From Sinorhizobium meliloti (lineage in GTDB: Bacteria; Pseudomonadota; Alphaproteobacteria; Rhizobiales; Rhizobiaceae), in NCBI RefSeq assembly GCF_035610345.1, contig NZ_CP141212.1:315976-379975 (forward strand): a stretch of DNA of 64,000 bases, given 5' to 3'. Both the position numbers and the translations under genes were made by a program. Each line of letters starts with the position of its first letter. Within the stretch, counting starts at the first letter, position 1. The notes under the pieces are model-generated. The model was not told the origin of the DNA. It saw nothing but the letters and a program-made list of their open reading frames with translations, and made no database searches. Below are positions 54,025 through 63,961 of the stretch, in pieces.

Positions 54025-54097
54025 GTTGTGTGCTTGTTTTTCACCGGCAAAACCACTAAACGTTTGGACCGCTTCTTTCATTGAGGGGACTTCCCGC

Positions 54098-55378
54098 ATG
54101 CGCGCAAACTACCTGTTCACAAGTGAATCCGTAGCCGAAGGTCATCCGGACAAAGTGTGTGACCGTATCTCCGACGAAATCGTGGATCTGGTCTACCGCG
54201 AAGCCGCAAAGACCGGCGTCGATCCGTGGACTGTGCGCATCGCCTGTGAGACGCTGGCGACGACCAATCGTGTGGTCATCGCCGGAGAGGTCAGGCTGCC
54301 GCCGAGCCTTCTCAAGAAAGACAAGAACGGCGTCGACGTCATCAATCCCTCGAAGTTCAAGTCGGCGGCCCGCAAGGCGATCCGCGACATCGGCTATGAG
54401 CAGGACGGCTTCCATTGGAAGACTGCGAAAATCGACGTTCTTCTGCACTTCCAGTCCGCACACATCGCGCAGGGCGTGGATAATGCCGCCGACAAGCAGG
54501 GCGAAGAAGGCGCGGGCGACCAGGGAATCATGTTCGGCTATGCCTGCCGCGAGACCGCCGAGCTCATGCCGGCGCCGATCTACTATTCGCACCGCATCCT
54601 CAATCTGCTCGCTGCGGCCCGCAAGAAGGGCGAAGGCGAAGTCGCCAAGCTTGGTCCGGACGCCAAGAGCCAGGTGACCGTGCGGTACGTCGACGGCAAG
54701 CCGGCCGAGGCCACCTCGATCGTTCTTTCCACCCAGCATCTCGACGAGAGCTGGGATTCCACCAAGGTCCGCTCCGTGGTCGAACCCTATATCCGTGAGG
54801 CGCTCGGGGACCTGAAGATCGCCGACGACTGCACCTGGTACATCAATCCTACCGGCAAGTTCGTCATCGGTGGACCGGACGGCGACGCGGGCCTTACCGG
54901 CCGCAAGATCATCGTCGACACCTATGGCGGCGCGGCTCCGCATGGCGGCGGTGCCTTCTCCGGCAAGGACACGACCAAGGTCGACCGCTCGGCCGCCTAT
55001 GCGGCCCGCTACCTTGCCAAGAACGTCGTAGCGGCGGGTCTCGCCGAGCGCTGCACCATCCAGCTTTCCTACGCGATCGGCGTAGCCCAGCCGCTGTCGA
55101 TCTATGTCGACCTGCACGGCACCGGAAAGGTCTCGGAAGATCAGGTGGAGAGCGCCATCCGCAAGACGATGGACCTGTCGCCGACGGGCATCCGCCGCCA
55201 TCTCGACCTCAACCGGCCGATCTATGCCAAGACCTCCGCCTACGGCCATTTCGGCCGCAAGGCCGGCCGCGACGGTTCCTTCTCCTGGGAGAAGCTCGAC
55301 CTGGTCAAGCCGCTGAAAGAGGCGATCGAGAGCGACTCCTCGTCCGTCAACGGAAGAGCGGCGAGCCGCGCGGCGTAA
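54098..55378 (+). CDS. metK: S-adenosylmethionine synthetase
   Basis: A 426-residue enzyme making SAM from methionine and ATP. Motifs are the N-terminal [60 protein letters not shown] and the C-terminal [20 protein letters not shown]. It is about 40 residues longer than E. coli MetK because of inserts typical of alphaproteobacteria. SAM is used by at least eight methyltransferase or radical SAM genes in this window. The start at 54098 follows GAGGGGACTTCCCGC. A SahR-like operator upstream suggests repression tied to S-adenosylhomocysteine. I see no known SAM riboswitch fold. Confidence 0.97.
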   Translation: MRANYLFTSESVAEGHPDKVCDRISDEIVDLVYREAAKTGVDPWTVRIACETLATTNRVVIAGEVRLPPSLLKKDKNGVDVINPSKFKSAARKAIRDIGYEQDGFHWKTAKIDVLLHFQSAHIAQGVDNAADKQGEEGAGDQGIMFGYACRETAELMPAPIYYSHRILNLLAAARKKGEGEVAKLGPDAKSQVTVRYVDGKPAEATSIVLSTQHLDESWDSTKVRSVVEPYIREALGDLKIADDCTWYINPTGKFVIGGPDGDAGLTGRKIIVDTYGGAAPHGGGAFSGKDTTKVDRSAAYAARYLAKNVVAAGLAERCTIQLSYAIGVAQPLSIYVDLHGTGKVSEDQVESAIRKTMDLSPTGIRRHLDLNRPIYAKTSAYGHFGRKAGRDGSFSWEKLDLVKPLKEAIESDSSSVNGRAASRAA

Positions 55379-55458
55379 GCCCTGCCCGCGAGGCAGCTTC
55401 GGAAGAAGCCGCGTATTGAAGATATCGCAGCCGCCTGTTATCAGCCGTGGCAACAGTC

Positions 55459-55489
55459 AGGCGGGCGCTCCGGAGAGGAGCGTCCGCCT
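55459..55489 (+). terminator. Hairpin terminator downstream of metK
   Basis: AGGCGGGCGCTCC (55459-55471), loop GGAGA, GGAGCGTCCGCCT (55477-55489): 13 bp with one G-U pair in RNA. It is 80 bases after the metK stop and followed by a pyrimidine-rich CCTTCATTGTTATTTC. Confidence 0.6.
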
Positions 55490-55602
55490 CCTTCATTGTT
55501 ATTTCGGGCTCGGCTCGATCGGAAATCATGGATGCGGAGCTGGATGAGGAAAACGATGTGCGTCCTCTACCCGCAGCCTGCTTCATCTATGGGAAGAACG
55601 AC

Positions 55603-56301
55603 ATGACCGAAACGCGCGGTGCCAGAGCAACGGAGGCTTTCTTCGGCCGCCGCAAGGGCAAGCCCTTGCGGGAGCGGCAGGCAGCCCATCTCGAACACCT
55701 GCTGCCCCTTTTGAAGCTCGATCTCGCGAAGCCGGCACCGGCCGATCTGACGGCGCTTTTTTCCGAGCCCGTCGAAAGAATCCGCCTGGAGATCGGCTTC
55801 GGCGGCGGAGAGCACCTGATCCACCGTGCTGCGGAAGACCCGGCGACCGGCTTTATCGGGGTGGAGCCCTTCGTCAATTCGATGGCGAAGCTGCTCGGGC
55901 ATATCGAGGCGAAGGCGATCAGGAACATCCGCCTCTACGATGACGACGCGACGCAGGTGCTGGATTGGCTGCCGGCGGCATCCGTCGACCAGATCGACCT
56001 GCTTTATCCCGATCCATGGCCGAAGCGGAAGCACTGGAAGCGGCGTTTCGTCTCCGCGGTCAATCTCGACCGCTTCGCACGCATCCTGAAGCCGGGCGGC
56101 GTCTTCTGCTTTGCCTCGGACATCGACAGCTATATCAACTGGACGCTCATCCATTGCCGCGACCACGCGGCTTTCGAATGGACGGCGGAGACAGCGGCCG
56201 ACTGGCTGACGCCTTTCGCCGGATGGCCGAGCACGCGCTACGAAGCCAAGGCCCGCCGGGAAGGTCGCAGTTCGGCCTATCTGACCTTTCGGCGTAGGTG
56301 A
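55603..56301 (+). CDS. trmB: tRNA (guanine-N7-)-methyltransferase TrmB
   Basis: A 232-residue SAM-dependent enzyme that forms m7G46 in the tRNA variable loop. Motifs are [22 protein letters not shown] (SAM motif I), [39 protein letters not shown] (the diagnostic DPWPKxxHxKRR) and [19 protein letters not shown] at the end. The ATG at 55603 has GGGAAG upstream. In-frame extension to 55528 or 55447 is possible but runs into the metK terminator. It follows metK, as in many Rhizobiales. Confidence 0.94.
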   Translation: MTETRGARATEAFFGRRKGKPLRERQAAHLEHLLPLLKLDLAKPAPADLTALFSEPVERIRLEIGFGGGEHLIHRAAEDPATGFIGVEPFVNSMAKLLGHIEAKAIRNIRLYDDDATQVLDWLPAASVDQIDLLYPDPWPKRKHWKRRFVSAVNLDRFARILKPGGVFCFASDIDSYINWTLIHCRDHAAFEWTAETAADWLTPFAGWPSTRYEAKARREGRSSAYLTFRRR

Positions 56302-56320
56302 ACCGGGCGTCTGGAGTTTG

Positions 56321-56419
56321 GCCCCTCATCCGGCCTGCCGGCCACCTTTTCCCGCGCGCGGGGCGAAGGGGTTTCGCGGCCGCTGCTTAAGTCCCCTCTC
56401 CGTCTGCGAGGAGAGGGGC
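56321..56419. repeat. Dispersed rhizobial intergenic repeat (CCCCTCATCCGGCCTGCCGGCCACC type)
   Basis: GCCCCTCATCCGGCCTGCCG (56321-56340) is followed by GCCACCTTTTCCCGCGCGCG and GGGCGAAGGGG, then CCCCTCTCCG and GAGGAGAGGGG (56410-56419). It is built of nested inverted repeats and has no coding potential. Sequences of this kind are scattered in intergenic DNA of Sinorhizobium, Rhizobium and Agrobacterium. Only one copy is in this window. Confidence 0.7.
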
Positions 56420-56432
56420 AATTCTTACCCGC

Positions 56433-56696
56433 TCAATGCAAAGTGACGGTGCGAAGGTCGTCTTCCGCCGCCTTGAAGAAGGTGCTGGAGCGGTTGTCCG
56501 TCAGCAGGATAGGCGTTCCATCGGCGCCGAACAGGGCCCACAGATCGATTCCAGGCCCCATCTCGGGCGCTTCCGGAAAGCAACGGGAGACCTCCTCAGA
56601 ACGCATCTTGCGGATATAGCCGACCTCGCCTGCGCCAAGATGCGCAAGGTCGTTCTTCGACAGCGATGTGTTGATGGCTTTCAGTCCCATGGTCAT
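56433..56696 (-). CDS. DUF1150 family protein
   Basis: An 87-residue small protein, MTMGLKAINTSLSKNDLAHLGAGEVGYIRKMRSEEV, with the C-terminal core LWALFGADGTPILLTDNRS. This fits DUF1150, a family restricted mainly to alphaproteobacteria and typically encoded next to small heat-shock proteins. It is 42 bases downstream of the Hsp20 gene on the same strand and is probably heat-induced with it. Its biochemical role is unknown. Confidence 0.85.
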   Translation of the reverse strand: MTMGLKAINTSLSKNDLAHLGAGEVGYIRKMRSEEVSRCFPEAPEMGPGIDLWALFGADGTPILLTDNRSSTFFKAAEDDLRTVTLH

Positions 56697-56738
56697 GCTC
56701 CGTGGTCGCCGGCGCAGGAAAAAATCTCGCCGGTTATC

Positions 56739-57170
56739 CTATTCTGGGACCGAAATATTAATTTTCTTTACCATACGGGCGGGCTCGGGGCGCACCAGGT
56801 CCACCGCAAGGAGGCCGTTGCGCAATTCCGCGCCGAGAACCTGCATTCCATCGGCCAGCACGAAGGTCCGCTGGAACTGCCGGGCGGCGATGCCCCGATG
56901 CAGATATTCCCTTTCACCGGTCTCGATCTGACGGCCGCGGATCACGAGCTGGTTTTCCTCGGTCGTCACGTCGAGGTCTTCCTCCGAGAAGCCCGCGACC
57001 GCGAGCGTTATGCGCAGGCGTTCCGGCGCGTCGGCGGCAGAATCGCCGCGAATTCGCTCTATATTGTAGGGGGGATAGCCGTCATTGCCCTTCGCGATGC
57101 GCTCAAGGGTCTTTTCCATGCTGTCGAAACCCACCAGAAGCGGGCTCGTAAAAGGCGTTATTCTGCTCAT
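56739..57170 (-). CDS. Small heat-shock protein, Hsp20/IbpA family
   Basis: A 143-residue alpha-crystallin-domain chaperone that holds unfolding proteins for DnaK/ClpB. The N terminus contains PLLVGFDSMEKTLERIAKGNDGYPPYNIERI, the class A IbpA pattern. The crystallin core is LRITLAVAGFSEEDLDVTTEENQLVIRGRQ ... YLHRGIAARQFQRTFVLADGMQV, with the AELRNGLLAVDLVR strand. It has a candidate sigma-32 promoter 64 bases upstream of its start. I examined the leader for a ROSE-type RNA thermometer and could not make a convincing one. Confidence 0.92.
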   Translation of the reverse strand: MSRITPFTSPLLVGFDSMEKTLERIAKGNDGYPPYNIERIRGDSAADAPERLRITLAVAGFSEEDLDVTTEENQLVIRGRQIETGEREYLHRGIAARQFQRTFVLADGMQVLGAELRNGLLAVDLVRPEPARMVKKINISVPE

Positions 57171-57233
57171 TCTCCAAGCCCTTGCAGCTCAAGCGACCAT
57201 GTGTCGGACCTGCCAAGCAGCATCCTGCCTGCA

Positions 57234-57262
57234 ATATGGTGGCTGTGTGCAGTGAGTGCAAG
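57234..57262 (-). promoter_or_regulatory. Candidate sigma-32 promoter of the Hsp20-DUF1150 operon
   Basis: On the minus strand CTTGCA (57262-57257), a 17-base spacer and CCATAT (57239-57234), matching the S. meliloti RpoH pattern CTTGAA-N16/17-CCATAT. The start would be near 57227, giving a leader of about 57 nt. Confidence 0.55.
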
Positions 57263-57334
57263 CGGCTTGCCTCCGCAGGCCGCGCAAATCATAGTCTCTG
57301 ACTTGAGAGCGACGGTCCTGCAGGGAGATGAAAA

Positions 57335-58279
57335 GTGTCAAGCGCAAGAAAAATCATCATCGACACGGATCCGGGCCAGGACGACGCGGCGGCAATCATG
57401 CTGGCCCTCGGCAGCCCGGAGGAAATCGAGGTCCTCGGCATCACCGCGGTTGCCGGCAATGTCCCGCTGACGTTGACGGCCCGCAACGCCCGCATCGTCT
57501 GCGAGCTCTGCAACAGGACCGACGTGAAGATCTTCGCGGGTGCCGAGCGGCCGGTCGCCCGCCCGCTCGTCACGGCCGAGCACGTGCACGGGAAGACGGG
57601 GCTCGATGGCCCTGCGCTCGACGAGCCGACGATGCCGCTTCAAGAGCAGCACGCCGTCGACTTCATCGTCGAAACGCTGCGTGCGGAGGCGCCGGGCGCC
57701 GTGACGCTTTGTACGCTCGGACCGCTGACGAATATCGCGCTGGCCTTGACGAAGGCTCCGGAAATCGCGCCTTCGATACGCGAGCTCGTGATGATGGGCG
57801 GCGGCTTCTTCGAGGGCGGCAACATAACGCCTGCGGCGGAATTCAACATCTATGTCGATCCGGAGGCAGCCGAGATCGTCTTCCGCTCCGGCATCCCGAT
57901 CGTGATGATGCCCCTCGATGTCACCCATCGCGTTCTGACACGGAAGGTTCGCGTGGAGAAAATCCGCGCGATCGGCAACCCGGCGGCAGCGGCCCTTGCC
58001 GAGATGCTGGAATTTTTCGAGCGTTTCGACATCGAGAAATACGGCACCGACGGCGGGCCGCTGCACGATCCGACCGTGATCGCCTATATCCTGCGGCCGG
58101 AGCTCTTCACAGGGCGGGACTGCAACGTCGAGATCGAAACGGCGTCTCCGCTCACCACGGGCATGACCGTGGTCGACTGGTGGCAGGTCACCGGCCGCGC
58201 GCACAACGCCAAGGTCATGCGGCACATCGACGACGAGGGCTTCTTCGAGCTCTTGATCGAGCGGTTGGCCCGTCTCTGA
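57335..58279 (+). CDS. Inosine-uridine preferring nucleoside hydrolase
   Basis: A 314-residue nucleoside N-ribohydrolase that splits purine/pyrimidine ribonucleosides into base and ribose. The calcium-binding Asp motif IIIDTDPGQDDAAAIMLAL is at residues 8-25 (Asp10, Asp12, Asp16, Asp17). The family LGPLTNIALAL and the segment LVMMGGGFFEGGNITPAAEFNIYVDPEAA are present, and a His in PLDVTHRVL lies near the active site. The start is GTG at 57335 with CAGGGAG upstream. The ribokinase gene 2.8 kb away could use the released ribose, but they are not one operon. It is divergent from the Hsp20 gene. Confidence 0.92.
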   Translation: MSSARKIIIDTDPGQDDAAAIMLALGSPEEIEVLGITAVAGNVPLTLTARNARIVCELCNRTDVKIFAGAERPVARPLVTAEHVHGKTGLDGPALDEPTMPLQEQHAVDFIVETLRAEAPGAVTLCTLGPLTNIALALTKAPEIAPSIRELVMMGGGFFEGGNITPAAEFNIYVDPEAAEIVFRSGIPIVMMPLDVTHRVLTRKVRVEKIRAIGNPAAAALAEMLEFFERFDIEKYGTDGGPLHDPTVIAYILRPELFTGRDCNVEIETASPLTTGMTVVDWWQVTGRAHNAKVMRHIDDEGFFELLIERLARL

Positions 58280-58360
58280 GAGCCATGTACGCCTTGCCCG
58301 GAAAAGACGACGGCGCCCGATGAGGATCGGACGCCGTCTTGCAGCCGGTGCGGGCCGCGA

Positions 58361-60727
58361 TCAGAATTCTTCCCAGTTGTCCTGCGCGAGCGCATTGGCG
58401 CCGGATGTTTTGGCAAGCACCTTTTGAGTCGAATTCGAGTAGGCGGGACTGCGCGGCGCCTGGGCGGGACGGTTTTCCGCGGGGGCAGCCGCACGCATCC
58501 GCTCGGCCGTACCGCGCAGCATTTCGGCCGGGGCCTGGGCCTGAGCGGCCTGCGGGGCGATCTGGAAACGGGCGACCAGCGCGCTTAAGGCGCGAGCCTC
58601 GTCGTTCAGCGCCATGCTGGCGGCCGTCGTCTCTTCCACCATGGCAGCGTTTTGCTGTGTCACCTGGTCCATCTGATTGACCGCGGAATTGATCTCCTTG
58701 AGGCCCACCGCCTGTTCCGAGGCGGAGCTTGAGATCTGGCGGATGAGCCCGTTGATCTGCACCACCTGCTCGGCGATCTTCTCGAGCGCGCCGCCTGCCT
58801 TGCCCACGAGGTCGACGCCCTCGCGAACCTGGCCCGCCGATGTATTGATCAGCGTCTTGATTTCCTTTGCGGCATTGGCAGAGCGCTGCGCGAGTTCGCG
58901 GACCTCCTGTGCGACGACCGCGAAGCCCTTGCCGGCATCGCCGGCGCGGGCGGCCTCGACCCCGGCATTGAGCGCCAGAAGGTTGGTCTGGAAGGCGATT
59001 TCATCGATGACGCCGATGATCCGGCTGACTTCATGCGACGACTGCTCGATGCCATTCATGGCGGCGATCGCCTTCTGCACCACCTCGCCGGACTGTTCCG
59101 CGTCGCTGCTTGCGACCTCGACGGATTTCGCGGCGACCTTGGCGTTTTCGGCGCTGGCGTTCACCTGCGAGGTCAGTTCGTCAAGGGCGGCCGCGGTCTC
59201 CTCGAGACTTGCTGCCTGCTGTTCCGTCCGATGCGACAGGTCGTTGGCGGCGCCTGAGATCTCGCTGGTGCCGCTGCCGATATTGACGACAGAGTGGTTG
59301 ACGGTGCGGATCGTCTCTTCGAGGCTCTCCATCGTCGCGTTGAAATCGCGTTTCAGCTGGGCGTATTCGCCGGGGAAGTCGCCGGTAAGGCGGAAGGCGA
59401 GGTCGCCGGCGGAGAGATGCGACAGGGCCTTGCCGAGACGTGCGACGATGTCGCGCTGCAGAGCGCTGGCCTCGGTGCGTTCGTTTTCCGAACGTCCGCG
59501 TTCGAGTTCGGCCTGCTCTCTCTCGTGACGTGCCTCGCTTTCGAGCCGCCTGTTGTCGGCGAGCTGGTGACGGAAGCCCTCGAGAGACCTGGCGACGGCG
59601 CCTGTCTCGTCGGAGCGTTCCTGACCGGAAATCGGCCGGGTATATTCTCCGTTGCTGAGCGTCTCGACGTCGCCCACGAGGCCGGCAAGCGGCTTCTGGA
59701 CGAAGCGGCGAACGGCGAAATAGAGGCCGGCGAGCACCGCGCCGAGGACTATCAGACCGCCGACGATCATCATATAGGTCTGGTCGCGTACCGGCGCATT
59801 GATGGCTGAGCGCGGAACATCGACCAGAACCAGCCATTGCGCGCTCACGTCGGGCAGGCTGAAAGGATAGACCACACGGTCGAAAGGCTCGTTACCGTCG
59901 TAAGTCAGGTTCTCGATCATGCGGGGCGTGCCGGCGGAAAGGGCATCTTTCACCAACTCGGCGCCTTCGCCGTCATATTCCTTCATCAGCAGTTCGGGGA
60001 TAGGTGCGGCGAGCCACTTGCCGCTCTGCGACAGCAGGTAAACCCGGCCGGAGCCGAAAGGCTTGACCGCCGAGAGACGGTCGGCGAGTGCGGCGAGCGA
60101 AATATCGACACCGGAAACGCCGATCATTCTGCCGTTCGACATGACGGGATAGGCGATCGACGTCATCGTGGTCGGGACATCGGTGCCCTCGGCGAGATAT
60201 GGCTGGGTGATGGCGCCCTTGCCGCTTTTCGCCGCGAGGCCGTACCACTCGGCCGCATAATCGGCCTTGAACGTCGAGAGCTGGATATTTCCGTTGCGGT
60301 CCTTGGACCAATAGGGCGTGAACGCACCGTCGGCATTGCCGCCAAGCTCCGTGTTGTCGACGACGTCCTTCCCGTCATAGGCCTTGGGCTCTTCGGCGAA
60401 CCAGCTGCCGAAGGCAAAGCCATGCTGCTCCAGGTTGGCCTTCAGGAGATTGATTGCGCCTGCACGGTCGGTGGACTGCCCGGCATGGCCGCGCCCGAGA
60501 ACGCCCGACATGGTCCGCGCGGCGGCGGCAAGTTCGCCGACGCTTCCCGCGATGTCGGCCGCGATCGCCCGCGCTTCCGTCTTCGCGCCGTCGAAGACCA
60601 GCGTTTCGACACGATCCCGCGTCTGGGAGATAAGCACGTAATTCGACGCGAGCAGCACGAGGGCGATCGTGCCTCCCGTCACCGCGATCAATTTTGTCGC
60701 CAGCGATCTGGCTTGGAACTTGAACAT
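58361..60727 (-). CDS. mcpX: Methyl-accepting chemotaxis protein with dCache sensor (McpX-like)
   Basis: A 788-residue chemoreceptor. TM1 is at residues 11-33 and TM2 at about 318-338. The periplasmic double-Cache domain (about 35-310) includes W109-F-AEEP and the ligand-pocket-type Asp208 in [12 protein letters not shown]. Two HAMP-like regions (about 340-395 and 465-520) lead to the signalling hairpin, with the conserved tip [21 protein letters not shown]. The C terminus ends in the pentapeptide NWEEF, a docking tether for CheR/CheB. Gene order (Hsp20, nucleoside hydrolase, MCP, ribokinase) matches the S. meliloti McpX locus, whose product senses quaternary ammonium compounds. The ligand here is inferred, not shown. 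AGGA precedes the ATG. Confidence 0.85.
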   Translation of the reverse strand: MFKFQARSLATKLIAVTGGTIALVLLASNYVLISQTRDRVETLVFDGAKTEARAIAADIAGSVGELAAAARTMSGVLGRGHAGQSTDRAGAINLLKANLEQHGFAFGSWFAEEPKAYDGKDVVDNTELGGNADGAFTPYWSKDRNGNIQLSTFKADYAAEWYGLAAKSGKGAITQPYLAEGTDVPTTMTSIAYPVMSNGRMIGVSGVDISLAALADRLSAVKPFGSGRVYLLSQSGKWLAAPIPELLMKEYDGEGAELVKDALSAGTPRMIENLTYDGNEPFDRVVYPFSLPDVSAQWLVLVDVPRSAINAPVRDQTYMMIVGGLIVLGAVLAGLYFAVRRFVQKPLAGLVGDVETLSNGEYTRPISGQERSDETGAVARSLEGFRHQLADNRRLESEARHEREQAELERGRSENERTEASALQRDIVARLGKALSHLSAGDLAFRLTGDFPGEYAQLKRDFNATMESLEETIRTVNHSVVNIGSGTSEISGAANDLSHRTEQQAASLEETAAALDELTSQVNASAENAKVAAKSVEVASSDAEQSGEVVQKAIAAMNGIEQSSHEVSRIIGVIDEIAFQTNLLALNAGVEAARAGDAGKGFAVVAQEVRELAQRSANAAKEIKTLINTSAGQVREGVDLVGKAGGALEKIAEQVVQINGLIRQISSSASEQAVGLKEINSAVNQMDQVTQQNAAMVEETTAASMALNDEARALSALVARFQIAPQAAQAQAPAEMLRGTAERMRAAAPAENRPAQAPRSPAYSNSTQKVLAKTSGANALAQDNWEEF

Positions 60728-60987
60728 GAAATCCTCACGCACTGAGAGGTCCGCAGGTGCTGAACCCGCGGCGCGACATATTCGGAACTGTGGGTGAAGC
60801 TCCCTCATGGAGCGCCAGATGCCGACCGGCATGGAGGAGCGGCCGAACCGGAGCTGGCCTTCTCGCTGACCTGATTAGACGATCAAAGATTAAAATACGG
60901 CCAACGCCGCACCTGATTCCGGGTTCAAGCGGCAGGATTTGCGCGTCGGCCTTGCCGGCGGGCGGCTTATCTCACGGTCTTCCAGCG

Positions 60988-61075
60988 CGTTTCAATGTTT
61001 CATGGAAACACTGAAACAGTCTGAACCTGTGCGCTTCCGGACGGAAAACGGTGGCGCACTTTCCTGCAAGGTGCG
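60988..61075. repeat. Second, diverged RIME-type element
   Basis: The core TGTTTCATGGAAACACTGAAA and the segment CGCTTCCGGACGGAAAACGG are shared with the element at 46.1 kb. The right end TTTCCTGCAAGGTGCG is diverged, and the element abuts the ribokinase stop codon. The rest of the 348-bp gap between the chemoreceptor and ribokinase genes (60728-60987) holds the chemoreceptor promoter region and no gene that I can see. Confidence 0.75.
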
Positions 61076-61975
61076 TCAGAGCCGGGCGGCGACCTCGGCG
61101 GCAAGCGGTATCGAGGGCTGCGCGCCGGGCTTGAGGCAGGCCAGCGATCCCGCAACCGCGGCGCGGCGGAGCGCCTCGGAAAAGGCGAGGCCGGCGTCGA
61201 GGCCGGCGGCGAGATAGCCGCAGAAGGTATCTCCGGCACCGACCGTATCGACGGGCTCGATCGTGAGCCCCTTCGCGCGATGGAGTTCGCCTTCGTGAAT
61301 CGCCACCACGCCCTCAGCGCCAAGCGTTACGATCACGGTCTGGCGGGTCTCGGCGTGCAGCCCCTTCATAGCCTCTTCCCGCTCGGCGCCGGCGATGCCC
61401 GCTTTGCCGGCGAGCAGCTCGAACTCGGTCTCGTTGGCAATGACGATATCGGCCATGCGGCCGAGGCGCGCCGCATCCGGCGTCAGCGGCGCGATGTTGA
61501 TGATCGATCGGACGCCGCGCCGCTTTGCTTCGGAGAGTGCCTTCTCCACCGAGGCGGCTGGAATTTCGAGCTGCAGCATCAGCGTGTCGGCAGCAGACAT
61601 TCTTGCAACGGCGTTCGCGGCGTCGTCCTCGCTCACGCGTGCATTGGCGCTGGCGACCACAACGATGACGTTTTCGCCGTCGCCGCCGACGATGATATGT
61701 GCCGTGCCGGTCGGCTCGCCGACGGTCTTCGTCAGATCGAGATCGGTGCCGGCCTCCTTGAGCAGCGCCAGCGCGCCCTCGGCGAAGGCGTCGGAGCCGA
61801 CGGCACCTGCCATGCGCACCGAGGCGCCGGCGCGGCGCGCCGCGAGCGCCTGGTTTGCGCCCTTGCCGCCCGCCGCAGTGGAAAAGTCCGTTCCGGCGAC
61901 AGTTTCGCCGGGCTTCGGGAGGCGTGCGGTGGTGGCGATCAGATCCATGTTGATGGACCCAAAAACAGTGATCAT
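61076..61975 (-). CDS. rbsK: Ribokinase (PfkB family)
   Basis: A 299-residue sugar kinase phosphorylating ribose to ribose 5-phosphate. The N-terminal MITVFGSINMDLIATTARLPKPGETVAGTDF and AAGGKGANQALAARRAG are ribokinase signature 1. Signature 2, DTVGAGDTFCGYLAAGL, starts at residue 243 and contains the catalytic base Asp249. The protein matches ribokinase better than other PfkB kinases by its N terminus. The start at 61975 is chosen by homology, and no strong ribosome site is seen. Its stop codon directly borders the RIME repeat. Confidence 0.92.
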   Translation of the reverse strand: MITVFGSINMDLIATTARLPKPGETVAGTDFSTAAGGKGANQALAARRAGASVRMAGAVGSDAFAEGALALLKEAGTDLDLTKTVGEPTGTAHIIVGGDGENVIVVVASANARVSEDDAANAVARMSAADTLMLQLEIPAASVEKALSEAKRRGVRSIINIAPLTPDAARLGRMADIVIANETEFELLAGKAGIAGAEREEAMKGLHAETRQTVIVTLGAEGVVAIHEGELHRAKGLTIEPVDTVGAGDTFCGYLAAGLDAGLAFSEALRRAAVAGSLACLKPGAQPSIPLAAEVAARL

Positions 61976-62081
61976 GTGGAGGCGTCCCGTCGGCTTGCTT
62001 CTTTGTTTTTCGCCTGTCGTCATTCCAACCGCTGCACGGTTTCGCGCGACACACGCATTTGCCGGAGAGTGCCCGACGCCG

Positions 62082-63287
62082 TCAGTCCTCGTCAACCACT
62101 CTCAGCTTCAATTGCCCTATGCGCCCGTCCATCGGGCGCCCGCTGCCGTCGCCCGGCTTTTCGCCCTGTCTCGGATCGGCCTCGGCCTGCAGCTCGAGCG
62201 CCTCGATCTTGGCGCCCCGACGGGTCAGCTTGTCCGAGGAGATCAGGATGTCCTCGACATCCTTCTGCGTCATGGCGAAATGGCCCTGGAGCTTGCGTAC
62301 GCGCTCATCGAGACGCGAGAGGTCTTCCATCAGCCGTACGACTTCGCCCTGGATCAGGTGGGCCTGCTCACGCATGCGGGCGTCTTTCAGGATCGCCTGG
62401 ATGACCTGGATCGAGAGGAGCAGGAGCGACGGAGAGACGATGACGATCCGCTGGCGGTGCGCCTTCTGGACGATCGCTTCGAAATGCTCATGGATTTCGG
62501 CGAAGATCGATTCGGAGGGAACGAAGAGGAAGGCCGTATCCTGGGTCTCGCCCGGCAGGAGATATTTGCCGGAGATATCGCGGATATGCACCTCCATGTC
62601 GCGGCGGAAGGCCTGCGCGGCCTGTTGCCGCCGTTCGGCGCTCGCCGCGTCCCTCATGGAATTCCAGGCCTCGAGCGGAAACTTCGCGTCGATGACCAGC
62701 GGCGGCTGGCCGTTCGGCATGCGGATGGTGCAATCCGGCCGCGCGCCGTTGGAAAGCGTCGCCTGGAAGGCAAAGGCGCCCATCGGCAGGCCGTCCGCGA
62801 CGATCGCCTCCATGCGCGACTGTCCGAAGGCGCCGCGCGTCTGCTTGTTGGCGAGGATGCTCTGCAGCCCGGCCATATCCTTGGCGAGCGACTGGATGTT
62901 GTTCTGCGCGTTGTCGATCACCGCGAGCCGCTCCTGGAGCCGCCGCAGATTTTCGTGCGTCGCCTTCGTCTGCTCGCTGATCGAGGCGCCGATGCGATGC
63001 GTCATTCCGTCGATGCGCTGGCTGAGCGACTGGTTCAGTTCCGCCTGCCGGGCGCCCAGCACCTCGGTCATGGCGGCGATCCGTCCCTGCATCTCCGTCT
63101 GCGCCGCGATGAGCGCCGACATTTGCTCTTCGCGGTCGATCGCGCGAGCCGAACGGGCGCGCCGCACCATAATGGCCGAGAACAGCACCACGAGAAGGGC
63201 GGCGGCTGTGACGAGGAGGCCGGCCGTGACGGGCAGGGCGCCGACGAGGAACAGCGGCTGATCGAAGGAAAAGGGGATGGGCTCCAT
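62082..63287 (-). CDS. rmuC: DNA recombination protein RmuC
   Basis: A 401-residue protein with one N-terminal transmembrane segment (residues about 18-42, [22 protein letters not shown]). A coiled-coil region follows (about 50-165; [31 protein letters not shown]). The RmuC nuclease-like domain contains [23 protein letters not shown] (the PD-(D/E)XK-type DAKFPL) and [21 protein letters not shown]. RmuC limits inversions at short inverted repeats; its mechanism is unclear. It is divergent from def, as in many Rhizobiales. Confidence 0.93.
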   Translation of the reverse strand: MEPIPFSFDQPLFLVGALPVTAGLLVTAAALLVVLFSAIMVRRARSARAIDREEQMSALIAAQTEMQGRIAAMTEVLGARQAELNQSLSQRIDGMTHRIGASISEQTKATHENLRRLQERLAVIDNAQNNIQSLAKDMAGLQSILANKQTRGAFGQSRMEAIVADGLPMGAFAFQATLSNGARPDCTIRMPNGQPPLVIDAKFPLEAWNSMRDAASAERRQQAAQAFRRDMEVHIRDISGKYLLPGETQDTAFLFVPSESIFAEIHEHFEAIVQKAHRQRIVIVSPSLLLLSIQVIQAILKDARMREQAHLIQGEVVRLMEDLSRLDERVRKLQGHFAMTQKDVEDILISSDKLTRRGAKIEALELQAEADPRQGEKPGDGSGRPMDGRIGQLKLRVVDED

Positions 63288-63436
63288 GGCCGCAGACTAA
63301 CAGATTCGCGTGCGAAAACCAGATCAAAACGAGAACATACATTTTCGCGTGCCGGTCGTTCCCACTTGGAGCGCCACGGGTTTGGCAATGGCAATTTTCT
63401 TGCGCGTCGAGGGAAAGATCGGCTATGGGGATCGAC

Positions 63437-63961
63437 ATGACGATCAAGCCGCTCATCATTCTTCCCGATCCGGTTCTGCGCCAGGTGTCGACACCGGTGG
63501 AGACCATTGACGCCGATATTCGCCGGCTCGCCGACGATATGCTGGAAACCATGTACGACGCGCCGGGCATCGGTCTCGCCGCGATACAGATCGGCGTGCC
63601 GAAGCGCCTCCTGGTTCTGGATGTGACGAAGGAGGGAGAGGAGAAACAGCCGCTCGTCTTCATCAATCCGAAGGTCGTCCGCTCGTCCGAGGAGCGTTCG
63701 GTCTATGAGGAAGGCTGCCTTTCGATCCCCGACTATTACGCCGAGGTCGAGCGACCCGCCGCGATCACGGTCGAGTATGTCGATCGCGAGGGCAAGGAAC
63801 AGGCGGTCGAGGCCGAGGGCCTGCTCGCCACCTGCCTGCAGCACGAGATCGACCATCTGAACGGCGTCCTGTTCATCGATTACATCTCCAAGCTCAAGCG
63901 AGATATGGTGATTCGCAGGTTCACCAAGGCGGCCAAGACGCGCGGCGCAAAGGCGATCTGA
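63437..63961 (+). CDS. def: Peptide deformylase
   Basis: A 174-residue metalloenzyme removing the formyl group from nascent N-terminal formylmethionine. Motif 1 is [10 protein letters not shown] (residues about 45-54), motif 2 EEGCLSIP with the metal-binding Cys, and motif 3 QHEIDHLNG with the two metal His and catalytic Glu. The ATG at 63437 is preferred because GGGG lies 6 bases upstream. An in-frame start at 63425 would add four residues. The gene is complete, and fmt would be expected just beyond the right edge. Confidence 0.96.
   Translation: MTIKPLIILPDPVLRQVSTPVETIDADIRRLADDMLETMYDAPGIGLAAIQIGVPKRLLVLDVTKEGEEKQPLVFINPKVVRSSEERSVYEEGCLSIPDYYAEVERPAAITVEYVDREGKEQAVEAEGLLATCLQHEIDHLNGVLFIDYISKLKRDMVIRRFTKAAKTRGAKAI

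Noticed and set aside
53843..54097. SAM riboswitch upstream of metK
   Set aside because: No SAM-I, SAM-II or SAM/SAH-type conserved core could be recognised. The only strong signal is the AT-rich palindrome, which suits a protein operator better.
57171..57227. ROSE-type RNA thermometer in the Hsp20 leader
   Set aside because: A CUUG/CAAG mini-stem can be drawn, but no segment pairs convincingly with the GGAG ribosome site and the conserved ROSE pattern is missing.
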